From Triglochin maritima (taxonomy: Eukaryota; Streptophyta; Magnoliopsida; Alismatales; Juncaginaceae): a DNA stretch of 64,000 nt. The stretch spans positions 21,567,501 to 21,631,500 of the forward strand of contig OY821786.1 in assembly GCA_963682175.1 (NCBI GenBank), in the 5' to 3' direction. The notes beneath the pieces are model-generated. The model made no database searches. It was given only the letters and a program-made list of their open reading frames with translations, and was not told the origin of the DNA. Shown piece by piece: positions 12,142 to 23,515 of the stretch (its first letter is position 1; each line of letters begins with the position of its first letter). The translations under genes and the position numbers were made by a program.

Positions 12142-15100
12142 TCAAGGAACATCAAATGACAACATCGAGTCATGCGGACCGGAGATTTGCCAAGATGAGC
12201 CCGCTTCATTAGTACTCTGAGGTGTCATGAGGGTTGAACGGTCAAAGATGAAAGGCTCAAACCCCTCATGATATTGGTTGGGTGTAGGCAACATGAATGA
12301 GTGGAGTTGTGTTGCCTCACTAGGGTTTAGTTGCTCATCGAACAAAACCCTCCAACCAGTAGGCAGGTGCTTGGAATAAGTTCCTCAGGCTCATTCGAAG
12401 GATGCGGCATACCTGCTTCACTCAGAATGGGGCTTCTCCCCAAGTCATCCAACAAGGATCACCCTGCCTCCTTTGTATCATCAAGCATAAGTTCGATCGC
12501 AGGTGGGTCCTTGTTGGAGTCAAAATGAAGCTCAAAAGGCTTAACGATCGTGGGACGTGGGGTAGAGACACCTTCAGGTATGGGCATATGCTGAGGTGTG
12601 TCCCCCTCATTTACAGTCTCAAGTGAATCATCTGACAAACACTTCCTTTGTACATTCATGTTTGATGCCAGCTCACTCTATTGCATTGCAATGATAGGCA
12701 ATGAGTTTTCGTTGGGCACACAAACATTCTCAATGGGTTGCATTGGTGTAAGGGGTATTCGTTGATTTTGTGGTGCTTTATCCAATTGGCGGATGAGGTT
12801 GAGATTTAAAGGTTGGTACAAGGGCTCTTGTTGCCGACCAGAGTTGAACACATGAAACTCTGCACTCATGTTACCGGATGAGAGCTTCATGAGACCATTT
12901 CTACAATTAATTAATGCATTGGAGGTTGCCAGAAATGGTCTACCAAAAATGAAAGGAACTTGAGAGTGGGTGTTCACAACAGGGTTAGTATCGAGGATGA
13001 CAAAATCTACAGGAAATATAAAATCTCGAACTTTAATGAGCTTGTCCTCAATAATCCCCTTTGGGACACGGATGGATCTATCCGCCAATTGGAGGGTGAT
13101 CTTAGTTGGTTTCAATTCTCCCAAGTTCAACTGTTGATAAACAGAAAATGAGAGGAGGTTGACCGCTGATCCTAAATCAAACAATACATTACCCATGCTA
13201 GTGTCCCCTATCATACACTGAATAGTATAACAACCAGGATCTTTCTACTTTGTGTACGTGGGATTGTACAAAAGTGAGCTTACACTTGCAGCTAAGAATG
13301 CTTTCCTAGGAACATTGGTCTTCCTCTTGGTTGTGCAGAGGTCTTTCAACACTTTGGCATATTGAGGTATTTGTTGGATGACATCCAACAATGGGATGTT
13401 AACCTTCACTTGTCTGAAGACCTCTAATATCTTATCCATTGTGTCACTCTGCTTTTTGGTTAACCTACTAGGCTATGGAGTTTTTGGCAGGTAGGTTTTC
13501 TGCGGTGCCTGAGAAGGAGGCCTTGGTGTATTACCCTCATCCTCAGCTTCCTCCTCACCATCATTCCCACCGAGGGACTGCACAGATGGTGGTGGTGGAA
13601 AGGAAATGTGATTGTCAACCTGCTTTGCTTTCCTTAAGGTTACAATGGCATTAACATGGTGAACAGGTTCCTCCACATGGTTCACTTGTCGCCCCCCAGG
13701 TATCGAACTCTTATTTTGCAAGTGTGGTTGTCAGTACATGCGGGGATTAGCCTCAGGCTAGCTAAGTAGAGTCACTCTGTCTGTCTCTCTCTCATGTACA
13801 GACTGAGCCAATTGACCCATCTTAAGCTCAAGAGATTTGATGGTCTGCTGATTTGAAGTGAGAACTTGACTTGTGGATGACATTTTGTTTGTTGAGTTCT
13901 CGAGTCCACGAGTCAAGGTCTCAAGTGAATTGAATCAGGTTTTCATATTGTTGGAATTTGGGAAACCTTATTGATATGTTATTTAAGCTTGGGGTGGCTG
14001 ATAAGATGGTGCATGCCTGGAAGGTTGGTTAGGTGAATGAGAGAAATTTGAAGGACCACCCGGGGCATTGTTTTGGTTCCATGAAAAGTGAGGGGGTTCC
14101 TCCATCCAGATTATAAGATGACGAGCATGGGTCATTCCTGGACTATCATAGATGGCATTGACATGTTCCATCTCCGGAGGAATGGATGCACACTCGCCTC
14201 CTATATGACCTATCCTACCACATAGATGACAGGGAACTGGACCAGATGAAGACACACCTTTCTTGTTTTGGAGCTCAATCGAATCCATGTGGTACCTTAA
14301 GGACAACACGCGTGCCTCGGTGGTTGTAGTGGTAGCGACAACAAATGCAGCACCAGATCTAGTCGAGTTTGCGTTTGCGATCCTCTCTCCTATGCTAGAA
14401 GGTGGTGATGGTTCCCTCACACTCTCCCACTGCATGGTCTTCTTAGCGAGGTCTTCTAGGAAAGCCCATGCCTCCCTTTCATCCTTTCCTAAGAAATCTC
14501 CTTGACACATGGACTCAAGGAGCATTCAGGACGGGATGTGAAGACCCTCGTAGACAATTTGACAAAGGAACCCAAAGTCAATGTCATGGTAAGGGCATGG
14601 GGAGAGTAGCTCCTTGAACCTCTCTTTGTATGCATGAAATGATTCGGTCTCATGTTGATAAAACGAATTGATTTCATTCCTCAATTTTTGAGTCTGATGA
14701 TTTGGAAATACTTCTTGAGGAAAGCATATTGAAATTCATCCCAAGTCCTAAAGGCATTTGTCTGGTTTCTGTACAACCACTTCTTGGCATCATCCTTTAG
14801 TACAAAGGGGACAAGCCTAAGATGGATAGAGTCTGTGCTAAGTTGTTGCAGCTTGAACATAGCACAGACCTCCTCAAATTCCGTGAGAAAGATATAGGGG
14901 TCATCCTTCCCAGTGAAGTGAGGGAGCATCGAGATAAACTGAGGCTTAACCTCAAAATGGTTCTCATTAGCCTCTGGTAATACAATGCAAGAAGGTAGAG
15001 CAGTACGACTCGGGTAGAATCGATCGCGGAGGGGAATGGGAGCCTGGGGAACAAGGTGATGAGATTGTGGATCCCCACCTCCTGGACCAGAAGGTGGTGT

Positions 15101-15295
15101 GAATCCAAAATCTAGGTCACCCTCGTGTGGTTGACGACCGGTCATGGTCCCGAGACTATGTAGGACACGGGACGGGGATGCGTTCGAAAGGTCAACAATT
15201 GAGGATAGATCGATGTCGAATCTCGTCAAAGAATCCACAAAGTCTTGTGACCACACTGGCATGCACAAAGATTGCACACCCACACGGTCAGACAA
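12142..15295 (-). pseudogene. gag-protease pseudogene of E2
   Basis: Pieces in order from 15295 leftward. Capsid: 15295-14681, with LPHFTGKDDPYIFLTEFEEV and KKWLYRNQTNAFRTWDEFQ. Second half of Gag: 14525-13983, with zinc knuckle CHLCGRIGHIGGEC. Linker: 13721-13473. Start of the protease region: 13439-13245. Aspartic protease: 13214-12678, active-site motif LFDLGSAVN and a later IFGRPFLATSNALINC. C-terminal tail: 12659-12142. A frameshift near 14700 separates the capsid halves and TGA at 14526-14528 interrupts LHIPS-MLLES. The equivalent codon in the gag copy at 41.9 kb is CGA. The tail ends GPHDSMLSFDVP. No RT follows, so the coding capacity was gag-protease only. Confidence 0.8.
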
Positions 15296-16362
15296 AAAGA
15301 AAGAAAAGTTTGTTTTTGGGTTTTTTTGTAAACAATAAAGGCAGAATGTGTGTAGGGAAGAAGACGGGAAGACACAGATGAGAGGGAATGACTCAGGAGA
15401 GAAGGGAAGAAGTCTTTATGCTACGACGGGTAGGTACTGGTAGAAGCACACAAGCAAACAAGGCTCAGACAACTTATGGTCGCTATAGGTTCTTACAGCT
15501 AGACAACCCTAACAGCGAGGTCAGACGGCCTCAACATGCCTCATGTCCCTACGACAAGGACTACAAGCCCAGCAAGTGAGGCAATATCTGGAGATTTCGT
15601 CTTTCCTACTATCGACGGAGTGGGCGACGCCAATCAGGCCATGACGTTCTTGACCGGATCACTCTCCTAATACGCCAAAGATCCTTAGGGCCAATGTCTA
15701 CTTGATTTTAAAGTTAGGCTCTTGATTAGTGTGGTTTTTGGGGCGAAGGAATGGGTGATGAAATCCCCCACCTTATCTTATATGGGACAACCCCTCGTTA
15801 GTAACATGTTGGAGTCCAAATCTAGAATCAACTCTCCAAACAAACGCTCAACTCACACTTGTTGCAATGCAATTCCTACAAACTAATGCATGGTCATACC
15901 AAATGCATGAATGAGTGTAGGAGATACGTACCTCACGCCATTGCTCAACCACTGAAAGTAAAGCTAAAATAAAAGGCAAACTACGTGCCTAAGTCAAGTA
16001 CATGATGCATGACCTAAACAAGCAAGAATTCCTAATCTTTTTCTTTAGATTTTAGGGTCCAAGTTGCTTAAAAGGGGATTGATTATTGATCTGGGGGCAA
16101 ACTACAAGTCAAAACATGCCAAATTGAGCCCCAGACCTCTATGTTGAAACACCAAACAACCAGAAGAAGAGTGCAAGCAGAGCTCACCAGGCCGCCAGTT
16201 GGTGGTCCACCTCCGCTGAGTGGCAGTCTGTTTGTCTCCATTAGCCTCCAAACTTCTTGTGGTTCCTTTCCTTGATCTTTAGAGCCTCCTGAAAGAAACA
16301 AAAATTACAAAACACAAATTAAAATAACTCGAATAATCCAAACCAGAGTTTGGAATTGCACC
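15296..16362 (-). other. 5' leader of E2
   Basis: Noncoding. It shares the conserved GC-rich block (about 15480-15680) with the other leaders. Palindromes that have lost part of their symmetry start at 16190 and 16211, still 21 bp apart. Confidence 0.6.
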
Positions 16363-16380
16363 TCCCCAGCAACGGTGCCA
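16363..16380 (-). promoter_or_regulatory. tRNA-Asp primer binding site of E2
   Basis: tccccagcaacggtgcca on plus; the complement is tggcaccgttgctgggga, two changes from the canonical site. Confidence 0.75.
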
Positions 16381-16386
16381 AAAACT

Positions 16387-18132
16387 TGTTTAAATGTTTT
16401 ATTAATTACTGTAAGTGCACGGCGTCAGTGAAGACTCAGCAAGTACTGGTCTATCCACGGGGAGGTGAGTAGGCTCTAGTTTGTCAGAAATCAAGTGGCG
16501 AAAAAGGGAAAATAGATTTGGTTATGCTAGGCTAAACTACACTAAACTAGTAAGTAATTACCGCAAGTGCACGACGTCAGTGAAGACGCAGCAAGTATTG
16601 GTCCATCCACGGGGAGGTGAGTAGGCTCTAGTTTGTCAGAAATCAAGTGGCGAAAAAGGGAAAAGAGATTTGTTTATGCTATGCTAAACTACACTAAACT
16701 AGTAAGTAAGAAATGCGAAAGAAAGCAACGAAAGATTGAAAATCAAGAAGAGAAACCCCTAAAGGGTGGAGTGTGCGCACATATGAAGTGAAATAAGTGA
16801 TGAATGATGCATGTATGTGTGTGTGTCGTGTGTGTGTCTTCATGCATAGGTAGTGTCTAAAGATTTGGCAAAACCTATCAATCCATTCACACAACGTATC
16901 GGCAAATACTACTTGATTATCATAAGATTAGGCTATGCATGAGAGGTGTCTAAAGATATGTCAAGACTCATCAAAAACCATGACCTCATGGGATGAACAA
17001 AGCTAAGCATGGGAGGTGTCTAAATCTTATGGCAAAACCCATCAAAACAAAGTTTCTTCAATCAATCAAGCAAACAACCACAAATACAAACACATAACTA
17101 ACATGTAGCATATTCAACAGGAAATTTCAGTCAATAAACATGAGGAAACTAAGCATGGGAAGTGTCTAATTGTTGTGGCAAAACCCATCAAAAATCCCTC
17201 AACATGTAGATTATTAAAACAACCCCAATAAACATACAAACATGCAAGTCTACGCAATCAAAAATTCATCAAACATCCAAACTTCACAACATATATGTAC
17301 ATCATATCCACCCCCAAAGGGGATGGAACTACTCACTACACATTATGCTAGCAATTAAACTAAAGAAGAAAGGCATTCTAACTAGTTATACTAAGATTAG
17401 GAAATCAAAACTAAGTTAAGCATGCAAGCATTCAAAAGAGAACATTAAAAACAAAACTATGAAAAATTATTTTATTTACATGACTCACATTACAAGTAGC
17501 ATTCTTCTCCACTTGAGTTTTGATTCAAGGCTTTACTCCATGTAGAGAGAATGCCACCAAGCAATGGGTAAATACAAAGGAGAAGGAAGAGTTCTATTTA
17601 TAGGCATGAAAAAAGGTAACCAGGGACAATCCCCCGGTATGGGACTGAAACACATACCGTAAATGGACTAAATACAACATAATACACGACCCGACTCAAC
17701 CATGAAATGTTTGGACAAATTCGGACCGCCAATTGGAGGTCTAGGACAGCCAATTGGCGGTCCAGATAGCTTTGATTGAGTCTGGATTTCGGTGGTTCGT
17801 TGCGGGCTTGATTTCTTGATGTTGTATGAACCCGATTTGGTTGTTGATGTTTGGGCCCGGATCTAATCGCCAAAATACTCCTCATAATGGTGTGGAGCTT
17901 CTTGATTTCCTCATTAGTCCTTTTGGTTTTACATCCGGGTCCTTCTCTCTTGCACCTCAGTCCATAAGGCTTGCAACTTAGTCCTCTTTCTTGCGTTTAA
18001 GTCTTTTTTTAGTCTATTCTTCTCAAACCAGTTTATTCCTGAAATTTAAACATAAAACTCATTACGTGACATTGCTTAGGCTAAAAATAAATGATATAAG
18101 ACACAAATATATGCATGATATGATGTGAATCA
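16387..18132 (-). repeat. 5' LTR of E2
   Basis: At 1746 bp this is longer than the other LTRs, partly because of an internal 152-bp duplication. It starts tgtttaaatg and ends gatgtgaatca. Palindromes start at 17724 and 17745, and the reversed TATA box is near 17595-17605. It interrupts a CACTA ORF at 18133; the flank is gtagc, but the matching left duplication is lost because the 3' LTR is truncated. Confidence 0.8.
16403..16706 (-). repeat. 152-bp tandem duplication inside the E2 LTR
   Basis: The block starting near gtaagtgcacggcgtcagtg is repeated at an offset of 152 bases (16409 and 16561). It runs through ggggaggtgagtaggctctag and actaaactagtaagtaa with few differences. Only this LTR shows it. 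Confidence 0.85.
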
Positions 18133-18461
18133 GTAGCAATGTAGTAAAATCTTACCATTACGTCTTCCCAAATGTGGTATTTAAGGGAGCAGTCGACCAT
18201 GGACCAGTTTTCAACACAGATGTTGATTTTGGTTCCTGCAAGCATACCCAAATAACTTCTCCAGTATATTTGGTTTGGTCTGATTGACTCCAACATATCA
18301 TCAAACTGAAGAGGTAATGCACCTTCTCTCTTAACCAATAACTGAAACTGGAGCATCAAAGTAGCTCCACATGTGTGAGATGTCATGAAATCCTCATCGT
18401 CACTTTCAACTTGTACGTCATCTCCGGTGATAATCTCTGGCCGATCGGCTTTGTTCTTCAT
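18133..18461 (-). pseudogene. CACTA second-ORF fragment, cut by an LTR
   Basis: From ATG at 18461 the frame gives an acidic N-terminus (VQVESDDEDFMTSHTCGATL) and a later segment (VDCSLKYHIWEDVMVRFY) like the conserved WxxV...IWEDV region of plant En/Spm-associated Transposase_24-type proteins. The open frame reads on into the LTR (last about 15 codons), so the true protein ends at 18133. The remainder would have been left of the E2 insertion and is not seen in this window. The assignment rests on motif memory, not a search. Confidence 0.5.
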
Positions 18462-18568
18462 ACCAATCTACCTGAAATAAGAAGAAGAAAAAAAGTTTAT
18501 ATCAACCAGATAAAGAAGAAAATCATGTAAAAATAACACAAGATATATATTAACATGCAACTTTACTT

Positions 18569-20832
18569 TCACTTGAACATTTTTTTTTGACTTTTTCGTT
18601 TCTTGCTCATAGGATCCTCAATCCATATTCCTTCGTGATGATCATTGCGGATAAGTAAGCTGTCAACAGTTCTATCGTCCTCGAGCGATTTAAGCTTAGG
18701 TACTTCTGCAAACGACGAAATTTCTCGAATCTCATTAACATCTTCTTGAGAAACGATTTGCAATTTTCCTTCTAAAACTACCGACCAATCATTAGCACAC
18801 GGGTTTGCTACATAGAAAATTTGTTTTAATTGAGATGACAGAATGAAAGGATCTTCCTTAAAACCTTCTTTTTTAAGGTTCACCAGAGTAAACCCCAAGT
18901 CATCGACTTGAAGACCGCTGTCAATATTTGGTTTGGTCCGATTGGCTCCAACAAGTAACAATTGTTGCATCAACACATGACAATCATGAGACTTCTAACC
19001 AATTAGTTTCAAATCTTTCATTGAAACAAGACAGCTAATATTTCACGAATACCCCTGCGGCACTTTGACACCATGTAGACACTAACAAAAAGCTAATTTC
19101 TCCTTTCTTCACAAAGTGTAACAAGCTGGTGGTAAATACTTATGAGTACCCTTACTCTCTCGGACTAGTTTTGCTCGAATCCCAAGTTCAAGCAGATCAA
19201 GTCTAGCATTATATCCATCTTTAGTCTTACCCGGTATGTTCAAAAGAGTTCCTAACAAATTGTCACAAACATTTTTTTCGACATGTATCACATCAATACA
19301 ATGTATGATTTCTAAGGTCTTCCAATAAGGAAGGTTTAAAAAGATGGATTTTTTCTTCGAACCACTCTTATCGTCTCCGCGTTTGTAAGTCTTGCTGCAT
19401 TTGTATTGGATGGTCTTCACCCGCTCAAGAACTTGTCTTACACTGACTTCTATAGGAGGTTCTTTGAATTCATGCTTTCTGTTAAAAGCCCTCTTCATTT
19501 TATGGTATGGATGACTCATAGGAAGAAATTTGCGATGACCAAGATACACTATCTTGTTGTCATGCACAAGCTGCAAAGAACAGGTGTTTTATTCACAAAT
19601 AGGACGAGGCTTTGTGCCCTTTCACAGAATAGCCAAACAGATTTCCATATGCAGGGAAGTCATTAATTGTACAAAATATCATCGCACGCAATGTAAATGA
19701 CTGTTGACGGTAGGCATCCCACACTTGCTCACCATGATTTCACAATTTCTTCAAGTCATCAATCAGGGGATCCAAATACACATCTATGTCATTGCCTGGT
19801 TGTTTTGGATCAGAAATCATTAAAGACAACATCATGTATCTATGTTTCATGCTTAACCATGGACGTAGATTGCACATAACCAATAGAACATGCCACGAAC
19901 TATGAAGGCTACTCAAACTCCCGTAAGGATTCATTCCATCAGTACACAGACCAAGTCTCAGATTTCTAGATTGTTGACTAAAAACCAGAAAATCTGAATT
20001 GATCTTCTTCCACTGCGGAGAATATGCAGCATCTGATCATTCGCTTTATCATGATTTGCGTGCCATGTTAGATTATTTGAATCCGCAGGACAGGCAAACA
20101 AACATTTCAACCTTGGAGTGATCGGAAGATACCATAACACCTTCGTAGGTGGCCCTTTTACTGGTATATCACCACTCACATTTTTCTTAAGTTTGTATTG
20201 AGACGCATTACAAACCGGACAATAATGCATATTTTCATATTCAACCCTATATAATATGCAATCATTAGGGCATGCATGTATTCTCCTATATTGCATACCC
20301 ATCGGACACAAGATTTTTTTGGTCTCATATGTACGGTCTGGAAGTTCATTCTTTTCTGGAAGAATTTCTTTGAATAACTTAAGTAAGGCAGTAAAACTGA
20401 CATCACTTCAATTGTTCATGGCTTTCAAGGTATATAACTATAACACTACATGCAATCTACTGAAATTGGCGCAACCCGGATACAAAGGCTTTTCATTGTC
20501 AGACAACAGACTAATAGTTGGGGTTTGTCATCAAACTTATCAGCAACATCTCGAATAATATCCTCTAATCGTTCTTCATCATTAACATCTAGATTTGAAG
20601 GACTATCACTTTCTTCTTTAGTACGTATTTCATTCTCACCATGCCAAATCCAACGTGTGTATCCTTCATCAAAACCTTTCTCAAACAGATGAACATTTAT
20701 CTCTTTTACATCTCTTAAGAACTTGTTAAGACATTTCCTACATGGACATAAAACCTTTCCTTCATTTCTAATATGCACATTCTTTTGTGCAAACTCTAAA
20801 AAAATTATCAACTCTGTACTCATACGCATCAC
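18569..20832 (-). pseudogene. TNP2-like CACTA transposase pseudogene
   Basis: Fragments on the minus strand follow the order of plant TNP2 proteins. First, 20832-20446 is a transposase-associated domain (CPCRKCLNKF, then HLFEKGFDEGYTRWIWHGE). Then 20311-19958 holds a Cys-rich part (CPNDCILYR, HYCPVCNASQYK) and PITPRLKCLF. Next, 19934-19740 contains MNPYGSLSSLHSSW and DIDVYLDPLIDDLKKL. After that, 19576-19109 has the NLPYWKTLEIIHCIDVIHVEKNV block and ends GTHKYLPPACYTL. Last, 18976-18569 is a downstream DUF4216-like piece (GLQVDDLGFTLVNL, QIFYVANPCANDWSVVL). Frames change between fragments and parts of the core are missing, so it cannot make a working transposase. It would have bound the subterminal repeats and cut the element ends. 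Confidence 0.8.
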
Positions 20833-21499
20833 TCAATCGACTCACAGAAATCCAATTTCAATCCATTTTATCTACACAGCAACACAAATTAACAATCGTA
20901 ATAAAAAATGAACCCAATATACATGATTTTTTCAAAATTTCGGAAGAACCACCCCTTAAATTTCATAGTAATAAAAAAATTCCTGTGGAAAAAAATTCAA
21001 ACATATACACAACTATATATCAAAAATGACAATACAAACATTCACTTAAGTAGTTATTTCAACACAACTATATATTGAAGTTGTCATTTAACTAAGTTGG
21101 TAAGGATGGATGGATATATAGGTCATAACCATCTACTTAAATAAGGAAATTGAAGTGGGATTGTGGGAAGTAATAGTTGAATGCAATTGATTTAAGCAAG
21201 TAATGGAAGAAAGAAGAGCCAAAACCTTTCCTGATGTCTACATCTTAATCATTATCAAAGAAAATAATCAAATCCAAATTAAAAATTCCACAAAAAACCA
21301 AAAAATCAGACACAACCGAAATAGATTTATTAATAATAAAAACTAAGGAATGATAAACCTAAATTACAAGTTGCACATTAGAATTAAAACATATATTCAA
21401 TTTCAAAGATGGAAGATGCTTTGATTAAATAAGTTAGGAATATAATGTTAGTAAAAATTTCAAGTTGAGAGACCATCATATGAAAATAAAAATAAATCA
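20833..21499. other. AT-rich noncoding stretch upstream of TNP2-like gene
   Basis: No gene seen. Position fits a first intron or promoter-proximal region of the minus-strand transposase gene. Confidence 0.4.
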
Positions 21500-21960
21500 A
21501 GTTGAGAGTGGACCTTAATCAAGTTGAGAGTCGAACACGAATATTTTGGAGGAGTCAAGTTCTGAGGAGCACGACAAGGTCAGAGGAGTCAAGGTTGGAG
21601 GGGCACGGCAAGGTCGGAGGAGTTCGACATGTTCTTGGTGGCCGGAGGAGTTGTGGTCAGTGGCGCGTCGATTGGGAGGTGGTGCGGGGTCAGGGGTGGT
21701 GCTTTGGGTCGGAACTGGTGCGTTGTGGGGGTGGTGTGCAAAGGTGTTGGTGGCGGGTGGGTTGGAATGGAGGTGGTGCGGTGTGGGTTGGATCGACGTG
21801 ATGCGGAGCATGGGTTGAGGTCGTGGCACGACGAGGTTGGAGGATTCGAGGTCGGGGTGTGGGCTGGCGGCGGAGGCTTGGGTTGTGTTGGACAAAGGTT
21901 TGGGTTGTGCTTTTGTGTTAGGGCAGAGTAAACAAGAGGATAGTGGGACGGTTATCTATA
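21500..21960 (-). other. GC-rich putative first exon/promoter region of the CACTA transposase
   Basis: A sharp jump in G content on plus, with long but low-complexity open frames on several frames and both strands. I treat these frames as compositional artefacts. A similar block occurs at 820-1000 beside the other CACTA end, which suggests a conserved part of the CACTA gene 5' region. Confidence 0.4.
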
Positions 21961-22105
21961 ACAAAAAACTAAACACATCGGTTTCCATGAAAACCGACGT
22001 GTTTAGTTCAACAAAACACATCGGTTTTAATAAAGCCGACATGAATAAGTATTCCAATTTCTTTATCTAAAAAATAAATGTTGTTGAACAATCGGTTTTT
22101 TCTTG
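21961..22105. repeat. CACTA subterminal repeats with degenerate terminus
   Basis: Inverted copies of acatcggttt and aaaccgacgtg motifs lead to cggttttttcttgta near 22092-22106. That matches the complement of the common plant CACTA terminus TACAAGAAAAAACCG, but the final GTG is not conserved. I take it as a decayed right end, with moderate support. Confidence 0.5.
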
Positions 22106-22129
22106 TATAAACAATTTAATCTAATCAAG

Positions 22130-22185
22130 TCGGTAGGACAACCGACGTGAAATGACCAATAAAACACGTCGGTTGAACAAAATTG

Positions 22186-22237
<52 letters not shown>

Positions 22238-22325
22238 ACGTCGGTTTTGTTCAACCGACGTGTTAAGGTTGTTTCACGTGGGGTTCTTAATATCCGACGT
22301 GACATGGCGACGTCATTACACTTTT
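22130..22325. repeat. Inverted CACGTCGGTT repeats around an (AT)n core
   Basis: Arms around 22162-22190 and 22235-22265 are near-perfect complements (acacgtcggttgaacaaaa and its inverse), flanking a 40-bp (AT)n run, so single strands would form a long hairpin. The block continues with further ccgacgtg units to gcgacgtcattacacttttcc at about 22309-22329, which resembles the CACTA end at 25614-25647 (gcgacgtagtactcgcgctttcc). Confidence 0.65.
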
Positions 22326-22329
22326 CCAT

Positions 22330-22957
22330 CAGCTAGATATCATTGGATGCTTGTCATTCTATGCCCCCAAACTAATTCGGCATATTGGTGATCATTTGGG
22401 GTCTACTAAACCAAGGGAATCCATATAGAAAGTTGTTTTAATGTAAGTTCATTTTAATCATCATATTTGTAATTCGTGTATTTTTATTAGTATTATCTAC
22501 TTCAGTTTGAATAACTTGTGCTACTCAGGACAATGAGGGTTTACAAAGTGTTAGGTGGAGTAAGAACAACAAAAAATACAGGAGTAACATGGCATGGAAT
22601 GGGAGTAAGTACATTCTCCCATTTTTTGTTATTTTTGTTAAGTAAGGAAACATATATTTAGCAAATTTATATTTTTGTAGTACCGCAAACAGACTGGTAA
22701 TACGGAATGTGGTTACTACGTTATGAGATATATCGAAGAAATCCTCAAAATTGCACCTCAAAACGTAGCCCTAACTGAGGTAATATAGATCGCTATTCAG
22801 TTGTATAATTATAGTTTCATTATTTAGATATTAATATTTTGTACTTGTATTTTTTTTGGTCTTCCCAAATAATAGCGATCCCTACTCGCAACAGGAGCTG
22901 GATGATACTCGCGAGCGATGGGCTCGCTCTTTTATTAGAAACATGTTAATGAACTGA
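22330..22957 (+). pseudogene. C-terminal part of a CACTA-associated Ulp1-like cysteine protease
   Basis: Exon pieces on plus. Near 22332 the reading is HWMLVILCPQTNSAYW (catalytic His with following Trp). Around 22540-22605 it is DNEGLQSVRWSKNN. At 22681-22779 it is YRKQTGNTECGYYVMRYIEE (catalytic Cys block). At 22876-22957 it is DPYSQQELDDTRERWARSF to a stop. Splice-like borders are visible: ttgtag before 22681, gaggtaata after 22779, and aatag before 22876. In-frame stops follow the first piece (22378 onward). Ulp1-like SUMO protease domains are common passengers in plant CACTA elements. The N-terminal half is absent. Confidence 0.7.
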
Positions 22958-23214
22958 CAAGTTCTTATATCATGAACACATTCTTTGTAATTAAACATGC
23001 AATTTTATTTAACATGTTTCTTTGTATTACCAAAATACAATTTGTTCTTTAATATATTCAAACATACTTGTCAAAGAATGCCAAGTGTTTGTGTATGTAT
23101 ACTTGTGGATGAATGATTGTGTTTGTGTATGCTCGTTGGATGAATGTGTATATGTGGATGAATGTGTATTTGTGGATGAATGTGTTGTGCAGGATGAATG
23201 TATTTTTTTAATCA
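22958..23214 (+). repeat. 3' flank of the Ulp1-like gene with TGGATGAATG minisatellite
   Basis: At about 23105-23200 there are five or so copies of a unit like tgtggatgaatgtgt. A related tract lies at 56880-56950, also between a CACTA gene tail and its subterminal array. Confidence 0.6.
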
Positions 23215-23515
23215 AGTAAGGGTATGGACGTTATCTATTGGGTTAACCCGACGTCTATTCCTCTATTGAAGGGCAATAGACATCGGTTGTATCGTTGAAC
23301 CGACATATATTCTTAAATATAAACGTCGGTTGGGCCCTAGAACCGACATCTATTTTTAAGTATAGACGTCGGTTGGGCTCTACCAACTGACGTCTATTTG
23401 TGATGAATAGATGTCGACCATTAAGTGACCGATGTCAACGTATATACGATGCATAGATAGACATTGGGTCAGAAAAGCCATATATCCGACATATATTCCC
23501 TTTTCTGCACTAGTG
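23215..23515 (+). repeat. CACTA subterminal array and right terminal inverted repeat
   Basis: About ten imperfect units of tagacgtcggtt / aaccgacgtcta, several with gacatc or gatgtc changes, ending in ttttctgcactagtg at 23501-23515. This is the same terminus as at 1335. It is the right border of the element carrying the Ulp1-like tail. Confidence 0.8.

Larger units (their letters stand above)
2926..18132 (-). mobile_element. E2: minus-strand Athila-like gag-protease element, split by E1
   Basis: Reading right to left: 5' LTR (16387-18132), tRNA-Asp primer site (16363-16380), leader, gag and aspartic protease relics (15295 to 12142), long 3' noncoding tract, then after the E1 insertion the purine tract and a truncated 3' LTR (2926-3547). 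No reverse transcriptase or integrase is present, so this is a non-autonomous form. The 3' LTR fragment is much closer to the LTRs of E3 (46447, 52146) than to E2's own 5' LTR, so E2 may be a recombinant rather than one simple insertion. Confidence 0.7.

Noticed and set aside
21502..21931. Long overlapping open frames on both strands
   Set aside because: They owe their length to high G content and lack any recognisable domain; frames on opposite strands are equally long.
22190..22233. (AT)n run as an independent microsatellite of interest
   Set aside because: It is the core of the inverted repeat and is described there.
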